Below, piece after piece: positions 37,987 through 52,635 of a DNA stretch of 64,000 bases. This DNA comes from Tillus elongatus (taxonomy: Eukaryota > Arthropoda > Insecta > Coleoptera > Cleridae): positions 55,948,366 through 56,012,365 of the forward strand of contig OZ023262.1 of assembly GCA_964006375.1 (NCBI GenBank), read 5' to 3'. The notes beneath the pieces were generated by a model. It was not told the origin of the DNA and did no database searches. It was given only the letters and a program-made list of their open reading frames with translations. The number at the start of each line of letters is the position of its first letter. Positions within the stretch are counted from its first letter, which is position 1. The position numbers were made by a program, and so were the translations under genes.

Positions 37987-39089
37987 TATTTTATAAGATG
38001 TTCAAAGTGTTCTCCATTGACCTCCTGACAATAATGAATTCGCTTAACAAAACATTGCACTGCATTTACAAGAGCGTTTTGAGGAATGTTATTAATTTCA
38101 TGCACAATCCTTGCTTGCAACTCTTCAATATTCTGCGGTCTATTTTGGTAAATTAAATTTTTTACATGACCCCACAAAAAAAAGTCAAGCGGCGTCATGT
38201 CGGGAGACCTAGCTGGCCATTCAATAGTTCCCCTGCGCCCTATCCATCTGCCAGGAAAGGTTTGATTCAGATATTCCCGTACCTCAATTCCAAAATGAGG
38301 GGGTGCCCCATCCTGCTGAAACCATATTTCTTCCGCTGGTAGATTTGGGTCGTTATTGTTCGGAAATAATCGACTAACGTCTGGAACAATTGATTCTTGC
38401 AAAAGTGTCAAATATCGAGCAGAGTTCAAATTACCGTGTATAAAATAAGGTCCTATGATATGTCCACCAATAATAGCACACCAAACATTTACTTTTTGCG
38501 GTCTTTGGGTGTGAATTTGTTCCATCCAATGTGGGTTTTCGTCTGACCAGTACCTACAGTTGTGTCGGTTGACTTGTCCATTCAAACAAAATGTAGATTC
38601 GTCGGAAAACAAAATGTGGTTGGCAAAGTTAAAATTTTGGCGTAACTTCTCCATAATAAGTTCACAGAACTCGATTCTGCGATCAAAATCGTCTTCACTC
38701 AGTTCTTGCAATAAATGAATTTTATATGGACGGAACTTTTCCCGCTTCGTAATCTTTTGAATTGAATATCGACTCATATTGTGATTTAAACCCAATTGCT
38801 GTGCCGAAGTTTTCGGATTTTCCACCACATCCAATATTACATTCAAAGAATTTTCTTCATTTGTAACGGTTACTGGCCTTCCAGTTCTAGGTTTATCCTT
38901 GATACCGCCAGTTTCGTGAAAACGATGCAAAGTTTTCGAAACTGTGGATTTGGAGATCGATTCCCGCTCAGGATGCAACTCATTGAACATAATCACCACT
39001 TGAGCAAAACTTCGTGTTCTATCACCGTACCCTATCATCATTAAAATTTCGATACGTTCGGTTTCACTTAAACTTGCCATTTTGCACAA
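37986..39089 (-). CDS. Tc1/mariner-superfamily transposase, open frame
   Basis: 367 codons without a break. The start is either the first ATG or the fourth codon (MASLSETER). N-terminal helix-turn-helix region: IEILMMIGYG to SISKSTVSKTLHRF, followed by GRPVTVT, a GRPR-like motif. The catalytic domain has FSDESTFCLNG (first Asp), QQDGAPPHF (second Asp) and RSPDMTPLDFFLWG (third Asp), with 36 residues between the second and third by my count. Length and motif order fit full-length transposases of the IS630-Tc1-mariner group. The enzyme would bind the inverted ends and insert at TA. Products of this kind act in the nucleus. Confidence 0.93.
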
Positions 39090-39222
39090 AAACTGTTGAC
39101 ACTAAATTACTAATGTTTCAAAACTGTTGACACTGAATGAATGTTTGACATTCGTTGTCCTGGAAACATTTTAAAACAAAAGAATAATACTGCGTTTCTT
39201 ATGGGCATCTTATCTTATCTTG

Positions 39223-39889
<667 letters not shown>

Positions 39890-40656
39890 ACAACTATAAC
39901 TAAATAAATAATGGACCGATTTTGATAAAACTTGGTGAGTACCTTCCATTCGCAAGTGGCTTGGATAAGTTCGTTAGCCAGGAAAATCCGCCAAGGTCTT
40001 CCCGGAACATTTTGTGTTTTCTTTCGAAAAATACCGAAAAAAAAATATTCTCCGGAATAACAAATTAAGGGCAACCAAATTTCATACGCGGGTTTATATC
40101 ATTATAGGTAAGTTACCTACCAAAATTTAGCTCTGCCTGTTAAAGGACAAAAAAGTTACAGGCATTTAAAGAAAAATAAATTTGGGTTTTCCTCAAAACG
40201 TCAAAAGTCGCGATTTTAAACGTCAAAATTGGTAATACTTAGGCAATGAACCTGAAACTAATATGAGCTATGGAAGGAAAATTTCTCAAGAATTATGTTT
40301 TATAAAGCCTGAAGTCTTAGTTTCAATCGTCATTGTCCTTCATTTTACTAAAACATTCCCAGAAAATTCATTTCAAATAGACCTCTTCTCTGATGCTTTG
40401 GCAGTAGTGTTGGCTATAGAGTTTATCGGTTAATGGTATATCATTTTTGTCGAATTTTCGTAAAAAATCTTTAAAGCTCAATATATCCGTCATTATGCAA
40501 GATACGAAAAAAAATTGTATACATTAATTATAGGGTGTCTTGAGCTACATCTTAAAAATATTTCTACAATTACAGGTTGGCCCATAAGTCGTTGGTGATT
40601 CAAATTTTCTTTTTTAGTGTATTTTCTTTAAAAAATTCACTAATGGGGAGATCCGT

Positions 40657-40734
<78 letters not shown>

Positions 40735-41815
40735 TACCGATAACTCAAAAAAATAATGGACCGATTTTGGTGAAATTTGGTACGTACCTTCCTTTTGAAA
40801 GTGGCTTGAATAAGTTCGTTAGCCACGAAAATCGGACCAGGTTTTCCCGGAAAATTTTGTGTTTTCATTCTTAAAGAATTCATATTTCCGGGAATAACAA
40901 AATGAGGACAACCAAAATTGGTACGCGTATTTGTATTATAAAGAGTGAACCATGTACAAATTTAGGTCTCTAAGTTTAAGGACAAAAAAGTTTCGGGCAG
41001 CTAAAGCAACAAATTTTGGAGTTATCCTCAAAACGTCAAACTCGCAATTTAAAACGTCAAACTCGCAATTTAAAATGTCAAAATTGGCAATGTTTAGGCA
41101 AAGAACGTGAAACAAATACGGATTGTGAAAAGAAAATGTTGCAAGAAGAGTGTTCTGCGAACCCTTAAGTTTCAGATTCAACCGTCATTGCCCTTCATTT
41201 TACTAAAATATTTACAGAAAATTCTTTCTCTGATGCTTTGGCTGTCGGTTTAGTTATGTTGATGCTTTCGCTGTAGGTTTAGTGAAGTTTATGGTTTAAC
41301 GGTCTATAATTTTTAGCTAATTTTCGTAGAAAAGATTCGTTACTGCATTTTAGCATTTTTTAATCGAAATATGATTCATGTTTGTAAGAAAAAATCTGGA
41401 CGCAGTAAGTGCGTTTTCGTAGCAAATTTTCATTAAATCCTCCAAATTTCAATATTTGCTATTAACGTAAGTTTTGTTGGTTATGAAACCAACATTTAAC
41501 TTTCTTTTCGGAAAATTTTTGTATGAACGCATCAAGGGCTATTTGGTTTCAAATTCATTAAATGTTTCAAATTTCAATAACTCAATTTGCTATTAACCTA
41601 AGGTTCATTGGCAAGGAGACCAGTTTTCTCAGAAACATTTAAAGTTTATTTTCGGAAAATTTTTGTACATTTTCAAATATGGTACATTGTTTCTACTATA
41701 TAGGTTACACCGGTAACCAAATTGATGCCTGCTTGCATTAGAGCGATATATTTGTAACTAAAAACATTTTTATGAAAATTCACTTCCATAACGCACTTGC
41801 TGCGCCCAGAGCTTT

Positions 41816-42524
41816 TTATTTTATTTGGTACACTAGTGCAATTGTATTAAATGACACACTTTCTTATGTAACGCAAAATAAAACAATTTGAAGGTGAAAC
41901 TTAATGTTGAAATGAAATTCCACCCACAAACTTTTACGTTAGTTTAACTCAGTTTACATAATACAACGTTGGTTTCCAGAAATCGTTTCTCCATAATATC
42001 GAATTTATGCTCCATTAAGATCGTAATCGGTCCATCAACAAAGGAGTAATAAAAATATATTCAGATGTGGTTAAATCCGTCTTAATGTGTGATAGTAGGC
42101 GTCGGATCTATTGTTTAGATCTATTGTTTTAAATAACTAGGATTGATAGTGTGTTCCATGGGAATCTAGATGGATTAAGACATAATAGTTTTGCCTTTCA
42201 TCCTAATACATCTGTATGTTCTCGCATATTAATTCCACTTTCACGACGATTTATGAATCCCATTGTAAGCTTTTGCTGTTGTTACGCGATTATGACTTAT
42301 TTAGTTTCAAACTTAAATAACAATTGATAACCTGTTAAAATAGACAGCAAGTTCTAATCTAATTATAAAATAATATCACTTAAAGTGACTGCCTAATCAG
42401 AATTATTTGCTGGTTGTTATATAAATGAGAAAGTAAATATTTGGAGCAAGTTAAAATTTGTATGACCTGGTTTCAGCATATCGAAACAGTAGGTATCATC
42501 AGAACCCTCTGCCGATTGCTTTTT
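41816..42524. other. Non-coding, no feature recognised
   Basis: No gene. At 42470-42503 the minus strand has CTGATGA and GAAACC spaced as in hammerhead cores, but helix II does not form well. Confidence 0.4.
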
Positions 42525-42657
42525 TTATTTATTTCAACAACACACCACGAGGGCTTAAAGCCTAAATACTATCGTACCGTGGTTGTCGACAAGCAGGAAA
42601 GAGGCAACTTGTTAATTCTGGAATTGAAGGTTTGGAGGTTCGGAGGAGAAGGAAAAA
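42525..42657 (-). pseudogene. LINE B 3' end, distal part
   Basis: This matches 54395-54530 closely (CACACCACGAGGGCTTA, TACTATCGTACCGTGG) and encodes, on the minus strand, the last residues of a LINE ORF2 plus 3' sequence. It is separated from its continuation at 44138 by an ACH insertion. Confidence 0.8.
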
Positions 42658-44137
<1,480 letters not shown>

Positions 44138-44645
44138 CTAAAACATCTGCCGGCAAGGAATTCCACAACTTGGAAGTCCTCGGGACAAAAGAGCGGGCAT
44201 AACAAGATGTTCTATGTCTGGTGATATGGACAGTAAAAGGGTGCATCCGCTCTGTTCCCCTGGTTGAGGGCAGCAGGTGTAGGAACTATGGAAGTGCCTG
44301 TGCAGATATCTATAAGAGAGAGAGAGAGAGAGAGGTCACCAAACGCACGTCGGTGGGCAAGGGATGGCAGCATTTGGGTGAGGGGAAGGTCACCGATGAG
44401 ACGTATAGCTCTCTTCTGAATGGAGTCCAGGATAGCAAGTGTAGAAGCGGCAGCGGCACCCCAGATGTGGGAGCAGTATTCGAAGTTTGGCCGTATTTGT
44501 AAAGTATATAAGGTATACAGATTAGCTGGTGAAAAGTATTTGCGAGCCCGGAAGAGGAAACCTAATTTCTTAGCAGCCGCTTCTGCAATTGATGTGACAT
44601 GTTGGTGCCAATTTCGATACACAGAAATGCTAACAAGTGAAAAGG
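44138..44645 (-). pseudogene. LINE B ORF2 C-terminal region
   Basis: The minus strand reads WHQHVTSIAEAAAKKLGFLF, then RARKYFSPANLY, RPNFEYCSHIWGAA, DSIQKRAIRLIGD and LAHRRAFGDLSL, the characteristic region after the RT palm in Jockey/CR1-like LINEs. It then has a (TCTC) interruption near 44315-44330. The C-terminal part in another frame holds [16 protein letters not shown]. The palm is missing; upstream sequence is truncated at about 44645. Same family as 46580-47075 and 54395-56363. Confidence 0.82.
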
Positions 44646-44867
44646 ACTCATTACTCTGAAATTTGTGTTGTTAATTGTGATTTAGGGTGTTAAAATTTTT
44701 TATTTAGGGTGTTAAAAATGTATTACAAACTTAGAGAAGGAATACTATGGCCCAAAATATGCAGCAAAATCCTAATGGACACGGGTCCGGAGATAAAAAA
44801 CATGTTGCGTTTACACTATTCTTTTATTATATACAACCAATTTTATTAGCAATTAGAACACACAGAT

Positions 44868-44935
44868 AAAAATTCTAGACGCAGCAAGTGCGCTGTGGTT
44901 GTGAATTTTCATAAGAATTGCACACTATTAGTACT
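44868..44935 (-). repeat. ACH repeat, 3' end fragment
   Basis: TAGACGCAGCAAGTGCGCTG followed by GTGAATTTTCATAAG, then unrelated sequence. Confidence 0.7.
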
Positions 44936-45069
44936 GCATATTATCAAAATAAATTCTTTAAATTTAGAGACTCTAACACGCGTTCATTTGAAGAACTCTT
45001 TCGAACTTGTTACCATCGATATATTTCTATTACCATTAAAGATAATATAAATGCGCAAAACTCTATTTT

Positions 45070-46300
45070 CTATGAAGCTAAAAATTAAACTCTGGTACTG
45101 TACACCATTAGAACTTATAAGATCATATTTGGCGGAAGGTCAGCAGATAGTAACGTGGAACAATCAAATGTGGAGGCCACGTTTTGTTAAGCATGGAGTG
45201 CCCCAAGGTTCCGTTTTGGGACCTATCCTATTTGTTATATATATGAATGACCTAGTTGCAAACTTACCATGCTGTAGTGCATATATGTACGCGGACGATA
45301 CAACTTTTGTTTTGAGGGACACAACGGCGGAAAATATTGTTAATAAATGTCTAAACACGATGGCTGATGCAAAACGTTGGATGAGATCAAACAGATGGAA
45401 ATTAAATGATGTCAAAACTCAGACCATGATTTTTAATGAAGTACCACCCAAGAGTATAAGGTTTCTAGGCATATATATGGACACCGATTTAAAATGGAGT
45501 GATCATGTAAGTCAGCTTAAACATAAACTTACCCGCGCCATTTATTCCATAAGTCAAGAATACAGTGAATATGCAGGCAGCAAGGTCAGCCTACTTTGTA
45601 AATTTTCACAGTGCTACGAACTATGGGATTGTGTTCTGGGGAAATTCTGTGGAAGCTCATGGTGTTTTTGTTCTGCAGAAAAGAGCGGTGAGAGTGTTGT
45701 GCGGGCTCGGCTGGCTTGATTCATATGGGAATTCGTTTAAAGAACTTGGAATATTGACTGTTACATCTTTGTCTGTGTATAACTGTTTGATATACGTGCA
45801 TCAATATATAGGTGACTTTAGAACAAATGATGTGTACCATGACTACAACACAAGAAACACCTTTCCATCGATTGAAGCGGACACAACAGGGAACTGATTA
45901 TATCGGAGCTAGACTCTATAACAAGCTCCCTACTTCTTATAATAATTTGGACAGCAAGGCTTTTAAGAGAGAAATAAAGCAACATTTGCTGAAGGTAACA
46001 ATTTGTTCGCTAGACGAATATTTTAATTTGTGAGTACGGTACCACTTTTCTTTTATTAGTTGTCATTTCCGTATTTTGGATATTTGTTTGTGTTTGTATT
46101 TCGTAATTCGTTTTATATTTATATTTGATTTTTTATACTTACCCGGTTGTAATTTTATGTTTGTGTTTTTATGTATGCTTGTTCATAACAAGTGTTACCC
46201 TTATTTTGTACATGGGTTATTTGTTGGTTTTATACAGGCACATACCTGCTGTCACTATTTGTAATGTTTTTTCTTATTGCAAATAAAGATTGTCTTACTT
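45070..46300 (+). pseudogene. LINE C (Jockey/CR1-like) RT to 3' end, 5'-truncated
   Basis: RT motifs: LIRSYLAEGQQIV, HGVPQGSVLGPILFVIYMNDL, YMYADDTTFVL, IRFLGIYMDTDLKWSDHV. A frameshift near 45570-45600 leads to NYGIVFWGNS, LQKRAVRVLCGL and DVYHDYNTRN. Another near 45890 leads to DYIGARLYNKLPTSYNNL and the stop at 46033. The 3' untranslated part ends near TGCAAATAAAGATTGTC (46280). The N-terminal RT half, endonuclease and ORF1 are absent, as in ordinary 5' truncation. It is a different family from LINE B. Confidence 0.82.
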
Positions 46301-46414
46301 AAAGATTATAGTCACTTATACTTAGGTACTGTAAGTCTTAAAAGAAACTTGTTTTACAGGTTTAATTAAAGCTACAAAAGTTTTCCAGAAGAAAACTTAA
46401 TTCATATTTAGAAA

Positions 46415-46580
46415 AAGTCAACACGCAGCAAGTGTGCTATGGTAGTGAATTTTCATAAACAAAAATTTAATTTCAAATATCTCTTTATATTTTAATAAAA
46501 GGCATCAAATTTGATATAACAATGTACCATATTTCATCAAAATAGCTTTATTGTTTGAAAAAGTATAAAAATTTTCCTGG
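46415..46580 (-). repeat. ACH repeat, 3' module fragment
   Basis: AACACGCAGCAAGTGTGCTA, GTGAATTTTCATAAAC, and the interior phrase ACAATGTACCATATTTCATC match other 3' modules. It is cut by the LINE B fragment. Confidence 0.7.
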
Positions 46581-47075
46581 CCAACTAACCTCTTCAAGTT
46601 ATTTACACACCTGCCAAGATATTTTTAATACCCACTTTAAAAACAAAGTCCTCTTAAGCTCCAACGGCGGCAAACCCTTCTGGACTCTTGCTAAATCTAT
46701 TGGGAATAATTTCTGCAAAAGCACGTTCCCACCTCTTGTCTCAGGGGATGAAATTGTTTTTACCGCCCTGAGCAAGGCTGAACTTTTTGCTTCTTTGTTC
46801 GCCGGCAATTCTACTCTCAACCCACCTCCAAATGTTCAACCACCAACAGTCCCCAATGTCGCGCATAAAATGACGGATATGATTTTCAAAACTAAAAAGG
46901 TACGAAAGATGCTCTCTTCTCTTAATACCAGGAAAGCCTCTGGCCTTGACGAGATCCCAGCACTTGTTCTCAAAAAATGCGCACCAGAGCTTGCTCCTGT
47001 CCTGACTCGTCTGTTTCAGATATCTTATAATAAAGGCATATTCCCTAGTAACTGGAAAACTGCTCGAGTACAAAC
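46581..47075 (+). pseudogene. LINE B ORF2 fragment, linker to start of RT
   Basis: The reading holds HFKNKVLLSSNGGKPFWTLA, KSTFPPLVSGDEIV, LFAGNSTLNPPPNVQPP, LNTRKASGLDEIPALVLKKC and ISYNKGIFPSNWKTARVQ, the segment just before and into the first RT motifs. It stops at 47075, before the catalytic palm. The 56006-56363 fragment is nearly the same protein. Confidence 0.82.
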
Positions 47076-47097
47076 TTACTCTTTGTCTTCAATATAC

Positions 47098-47535
47098 TGT
47101 TGCGCTTTCTCCGGGTTCTGGACAAGTGAGACTTTAAATTTTAACAAAACAACTTTATTTACTATATAAATATGGATACAATAAACGTTCTAGAATTTCT
47201 CTCTCACAGAACACTTAATTTACTGTCTAAATATGGATACAATAAAGGTCTAGAATATCTCTCTCATAAAACACTAAGTTTATCAGGCTTTACACTGGTT
47301 ACTAATCTGCGCACAAGTCACTATACTGAAACTACGGTCTCTACTTCACACTAGTTACTGCTTCTTCGAGTCACTTCATCATTATCTTACTGAACTGAAC
47401 TGCCCTGGCTTGCTTTCGTCTTTATATACACGTCGTACCTTCTACCTTGTTTCGCGAGCCTTCCATTCCAGAATCTTCCAGGACCTTCTTTTGCTAGAAG
47501 GTTCTGTGAATACAGATCGGCCCCGTGTGTATACA
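47098..47535 (-). mobile_element. Probable solo LTR with promoter and poly(A) signal
   Basis: On the minus strand the order is heat-shock-element-like repeats (47460-47505), TATATAAA (47421-47428), an initiator TCAGT about 31 bp downstream, a transcribed part with a 2x65-bp tandem repeat (47160-47290), AATAAA near 47157, and the end GCGCAACA at 47098. TATAC precedes 47098 and also follows at about 47529, a possible 5-bp target duplication. No internal retroelement sequence is next to it. The left boundary in minus orientation is uncertain. Confidence 0.5.
47389..47505 (-). promoter_or_regulatory. Heat-shock-element-like core promoter
   Basis: The plus strand shows aTTCcaGAAtcTTCcaGGAccTTCt, alternating 5-bp units close to the HSF binding consensus (4 of 5 exact), then GAAggTTC. 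On the minus strand TATATAAA and two overlapping TCAGT initiators follow at conventional spacing. Confidence 0.45.
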
Positions 47536-47764
47536 GGGGGATGTATATACAGGATGATCCAAATGTTGTCATCACTCCTATGTTACACAGGAGGTGTTTC
47601 TCGTACTATAAGATCTCTCTGCGTATACAGGGTGTAAGTGGTCTCTGCGTATACAGGGTCTATATACAGGGTGTTCGGAATGCACAGACCTCAGTTATCC
47701 GTTCCGACGGGGTACAAGTTGGTAACTTCGTTATTTTTGGTCCTAGAGGGTTGAGACTTCGCCT

Positions 47765-47882
47765 GTGGGGGGGGGGTCACGCCAGGCACCCCCAGGGGGT
47801 GGGGGTGGGTATGCGGTGTTGCCAGATTGTGCAAAAATTCCCAGATGTTGGGGGAAGTTCTGGAGATGTGGCAACACCGCAC
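47765..47882. repeat. G-rich stretch and 12-bp perfect hairpin
   Basis: 47767-47810 has several G runs of five to nine. Next, GCGGTGTTGCCA (47813-47824) pairs exactly with TGGCAACACCGC (47869-47880) around a 44-nt loop. Repeated TACAGGGTG-like phrases just upstream (47530-47660) hint at mariner-derived MITE ends. Confidence 0.55.
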
Positions 47883-48119
47883 CTACATCTATTGAAGTGC
47901 TTTGTAACAATACAATATATTTTCTTATCAACATAAAATATATTGGCTTTGTGCGTTTCTCTGGTTATCAGTGGCACCCAAATTTGTTTTTCTACACATG
48001 TCTATAATTGTACTTTTACATCGTCAATACGTATGGAAGTATGGCATCGGTGACAAAAATTGAAAAAAAAATTGCTGAAACGCCATAAAAAGTGCCAGAA
48101 CATATAAAAACATGATTAG

Positions 48120-48900
48120 GGACAACATTTTGTGTATGTTGGTCTGTATGTCTTTCTGTTAGTAGCCACGATAACTTTAGAACGAATTGAGATATCGTCT
48201 TCAAATTTGGTATACATTTAGCACTCGGGGAGTAGGAGATGAATGAGTGGTAATTTGGTGAAAATTGACTTTTTTCAGTAAAGCTCGAGTCATATAACAT
48301 TTTAAGGTTTGCTTAATGGAACACTTTAAATTCCATCAAACATCTCGTATTTGGTGAAAGCCTCAAAACATAAAGAAAACTTGATTCTGGAATTTTTTTT
48401 GTCTGTCGGTCGCTCAGTCTCTCGGTCTGTGCGTCTGTCTTTTAGTAGGTGCAAAAACTTTGGAACAAATTGAGATTTCCTCTTCAAATTTGGCATACAC
48501 TTAGCACCCGACAATGGGACGCTTCGAACTGTTTTTGGGTTACATCGCTTAAGGGGGTAGGGGATAAATTAGGGGTGATTTGGTAAAAAATGACATTTTT
48601 TCGTTAAAACTCGAGTAGTATAACGTTTCAAATGTTTATGGGACAATTTTTTTGTCTGTCGGTCTGTCAGTTGGTCGGTCTGTCGGTAAGTACGTCTGTA
48701 TGTTAGTAGGCGCAATAACTTTTGAACGGATTGAGATATGATCTTCAAATTTGGTATGCAGTTAGCACCCGACAAAGGAACGCTTTGAGTTGTTTTTGTG
48801 TAAGATCGCTTCAGGGGGTGAGGGATAAATGAAGGGTGGTTTGACGAGAACTGACATTTTTTCGTTAAAATTCAAGTAATATAACGTTTCAGAAGTTTAT
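48120..48900. repeat. Three imperfect tandem units of about 250 bp
   Basis: Each unit holds TGTCTGT runs, then AACTTTNGAAC, TTGAGAT, CTTCAAATTTGG, TTAGCACYCG and a TGACATTTTTTCGTTAAA-like end. Starts are near 48120, 48397 and 48647. The sequence is non-coding, although short minus-strand frames exist because the unit is repeated. Confidence 0.7.
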
Positions 48901-49204
48901 GGGTACAGAAAGACGAGTGTTTTCTTTGCGGTCAAGTCATGGACCCTAAATTGATTTCAAGAGAATGTCTTTTTGAGGAAAGTAGATTATCACAGCTATG
49001 TGGAAATTATGATTTAATTTGCGACAATATTTTTTCTTTTAACCTGGAGCTCTTTCGGTAGGGAGTATTATTATTATATTACTATATATTTATTGGCAAA
49101 GAAGCATATGGTATACCCATAAAATAAGTCGCCGACTTGTGCTGTATATTTGCATGATCTTAAGAGTTATATCTAAAGCATTGTAATAATTGTATATCAA
49201 CCTC

Positions 49205-49284
49205 AGCAAACTTTTTTCCAGAGATACAAAAATTTTCCGCAAGAAAACCCAAAATTTTCCCAGAAAAACTGGTCCGATCTTCTT

Positions 49285-49356
<72 letters not shown>
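49205..49356 (-). repeat. ACH repeat, body fragment with AT core
   Basis: AAAATTTTCCGCAAGAAAAC and AAAACTGGTCCGATCTTCTTGG precede an AT array (49289-49356). Both family ends are missing. Confidence 0.65.
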
Positions 49357-49359
<3 letters not shown>

Positions 49360-49823
49360 TATTCTTTCAAATTACCATTATAATTATTAATAAACTAATT
49401 ATTTAAATCACAGTGAATTAATTTTAGTATTATTAAATAAAATATATAGTAGAAAGATAATAATTAGTCTAAAAATACCGTTTTGAATATTGTTTGCCTT
49501 TTAAGTTAGGTATGTCATAGGTCTATTAATTTAAATTTTGTCTATAAAGTTACAAACTTATAAGGTAAAAATTATTCTGTGGGGGTTAAAAATGAGCCTG
49601 AGAAATTCTCGTTTGATAAAAAAAATCAATTAAAAAATATTTTAATCTAATTAAATAACTAAAATTCGGGAGAAATGTGGTCAAATTTTAAGTTAGAATT
49701 ATTAAAAATATTTTTTAAGGTTAAATTGTATTAGAATTAAAATTAAAGATTTTATTAATTAGTTTTATTAATATATTAATGTTGATATATTAAGCTTAAA
49801 TAAATTATATTATATATTTAAAT

Positions 49824-49910
<87 letters not shown>

Positions 49911-52433
49911 TTGTATTATCCCAACGTTTTTGATGTCATTCGATTAAACTTTTCTCTTTGTGTGGGAGTTTTTATGATATGTACGATAATAATATATATT
50001 TATTATATTTACCTGTTATATTTAGTTGCCCTTGGATTCCTTATTTTCTTTTAGTTAATTTTGCATGAGACTCTTTATAAAAATGTACAAATATATTGTT
50101 TTTTTTTTGGTTTTAATTTTTTTATATTAACAAATTATTAATAAATCTCAGAGCTTGGGTTCATGAGTCGAAAAATGCACCACTTTGTTAATAAAAATTT
50201 GTATGAGCTGTATTACGAGATTTAGGTTTTTTTTTTCTTAATAATTAAATGGATTTCAAATTCAAATGGATAATTTATTAACAAACAATTTCAATAACAA
50301 ACAAAATAGAACAATTTTTTTTACTAGGAAAAGAAAAATTGCTTAACTATAAAAATTCTTATTAATATTACAAATTCTTAACAATAATTAAACTTCCCTT
50401 GAAAGGGTACTCACGATTTTTATGCAGGTACAGTCCTTTTTATTTATTTATTAAATTATTATTATTATTTTTGTTAATAGCTATTGAGCTACATAACATA
50501 AGTTCCATTCACCAACCTTTAAATGTCACTTGAAGTATTTGCCTCCATGTGTTTCAATAGTTATTCTCTCCAGCATAGGTTTGGGTTGTGTGTATAGTTT
50601 CTGGGTCGAATTTCGTTTTTACTGATTCTTCTTTCGATCAGATGAAAATAAAAAAGAATCCCTTGCCTAGTCTAATGGCAGTTGACAGTTTGGGTTTTTT
50701 TTTTTTTAAATTTACTATTTACTAATAAAATTTCAACATTAATTTACCATATCTTTTCCAGTTTCCTTTAATTGATTGAATAATATTTGTTCCAATATAG
50801 TTATTAATAATAATCAGATCGCAGAAATAAACAGGTAAGTTGAACCTTGTCAACCTTATTTAATTATTTTCCTTTAAAAATATAACCTAAAATTGTTGAG
50901 AATAAATGCTGGAAAAATTAAAATTCTGATGTGCTCTCCTTAGCTACTTAAATTCAACTGCCTCGATTAAATAATTCGACATTTCTTTTATATAAAAACA
51001 GAAAAAAATTGAATTAGCGTCCTGACGCCATGTTAATTTCAGACCTGCTAATTTATGTTTTTTTCTTATATTACAGCTAACCAAACATGCCACACTTTAA
51101 AAGAAAGCTTGTTTAAAACTGCGTATTTTGATACCCCATACATGTGGTTTCATTATACCGTATGTTCTAAATTTGTATGGCAAACTTGACATTTCTCAAA
51201 ATTGACAATTGTCATAAATATGAAAATTACTGACCGCTAATCTTTATAATACACAAATTATATAATGAAAAACTTATTCTAGACAATTTCCTGATTACAT
51301 AGAGCTATTTTACATGTGATTTGGTTCAGTAATAATCTTATAATCTATACATGAAATTTGTAATTCTTTTATCTGTTGACATTTCAATTTCCAGTCTAAA
51401 ATTGTTTATAATAATCTACTTACCTACAATTATAAATATATACAGTAATCAAAAATACAGTTTAGTACACTATTAAACAATAAACAACAACAAACAATAT
51501 AAAATATTATACATAAGCTGTCCTCTCGTAACATGATGTTCGACAATTGTTAAAAGTTGCATTTTTCTTTTATTTTCCCTTATTTTCGTTGCTACTATGT
51601 TACTCTCGAGATTCATAATGATATAATCAACCAAATGCTTTCAATTTATTAAATCTGTTTTGATTTTACAGGTATTATCAAAATTTTGTGGAAATTCCGA
51701 AATGCCATATTATGTAAATTTTGAAATGACATGCACTATCAATTTGCAAATTATATGGACGTGACACTGATATGGTCCACAATATATATAGTTACTATTT
51801 ATGGTTTCTGTCAATTTTGATTATGAAAATTGCTGTGGAAAGGAGTTTTCCTTATTATGTTATAATTGTACTGGATCGCACCTCAAAATAACAGGTAATG
51901 TATAATAAGTCAATAATTTCTGATTGTGTTCGTATTTTTCCACACATTTTATCCTATTTGCTTCCTAAATTAATTGAATTTTATTGTTATAGTACCAAAG
52001 TTTATCACTCTGACGATTTGTTTGCTGCGTTTAACGTACCTATCAAGATGGAGACGTGATTCAGTCAGGGAATGCTGATCTTTTATTTTAATTAGCTTCA
52101 GTGATCTCGTCTACTGCTTTATTAAATATAATATTTTAATTTGGAATGTATAGTCTTTGGAAAATAAACGTTTTTATGTAAGTTGCACGCTTTGATTTCA
52201 AATACTAATTTTATATGATATTTTTGATATTATCATGCATTAAGGTGTTTGTTTTTATTTATTTTGATTTGAATATTTAGCCCCTTGCATGCTTATCGAC
52301 TTTTTTTTAAATTCCCCTTTTTTAACCCGTCTCTGGCAAGATATATTGTAAAGAATAACGTAAATTTCCCAAGATTTTCTCTTTCCATTTTTCTAAATTT
52401 AGATGCATTTCTGGTACATTAAAATTACCATAG

Positions 52434-52437
<4 letters not shown>
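49357..52437. other. AT-rich DNA without recognisable genes
   Basis: About 3 kb with homopolymer runs and one AT array (49831-49905). I see no coding frame of interest, no SINE boxes and no ACH ends. It may be intron, intergenic DNA or old repeats. Confidence 0.5.
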
Positions 52438-52507
<70 letters not shown>

Positions 52508-52635
52508 TTATATATAAATTAAAACTGACCCTGGATATTGGTTCTAGAGGGCTTAGTTGGCGCTCGGTTGAAGAATTTTTTTAAATTCAAAAGTCCTGAT
52601 CTGTTTTCTAGAAAAATTCACTAAAAAGTATAGTC
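52438..52635 (-). repeat. ACH repeat, AT core and 5' end
   Basis: The AT core (52438-52502), then AACTGACCCTGGATATTGG, TTCTAGAGGGC, AAAAGTCCTGATC and AAAAATTCACTAAAAAG give the 5' half in minus orientation. Confidence 0.72.
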
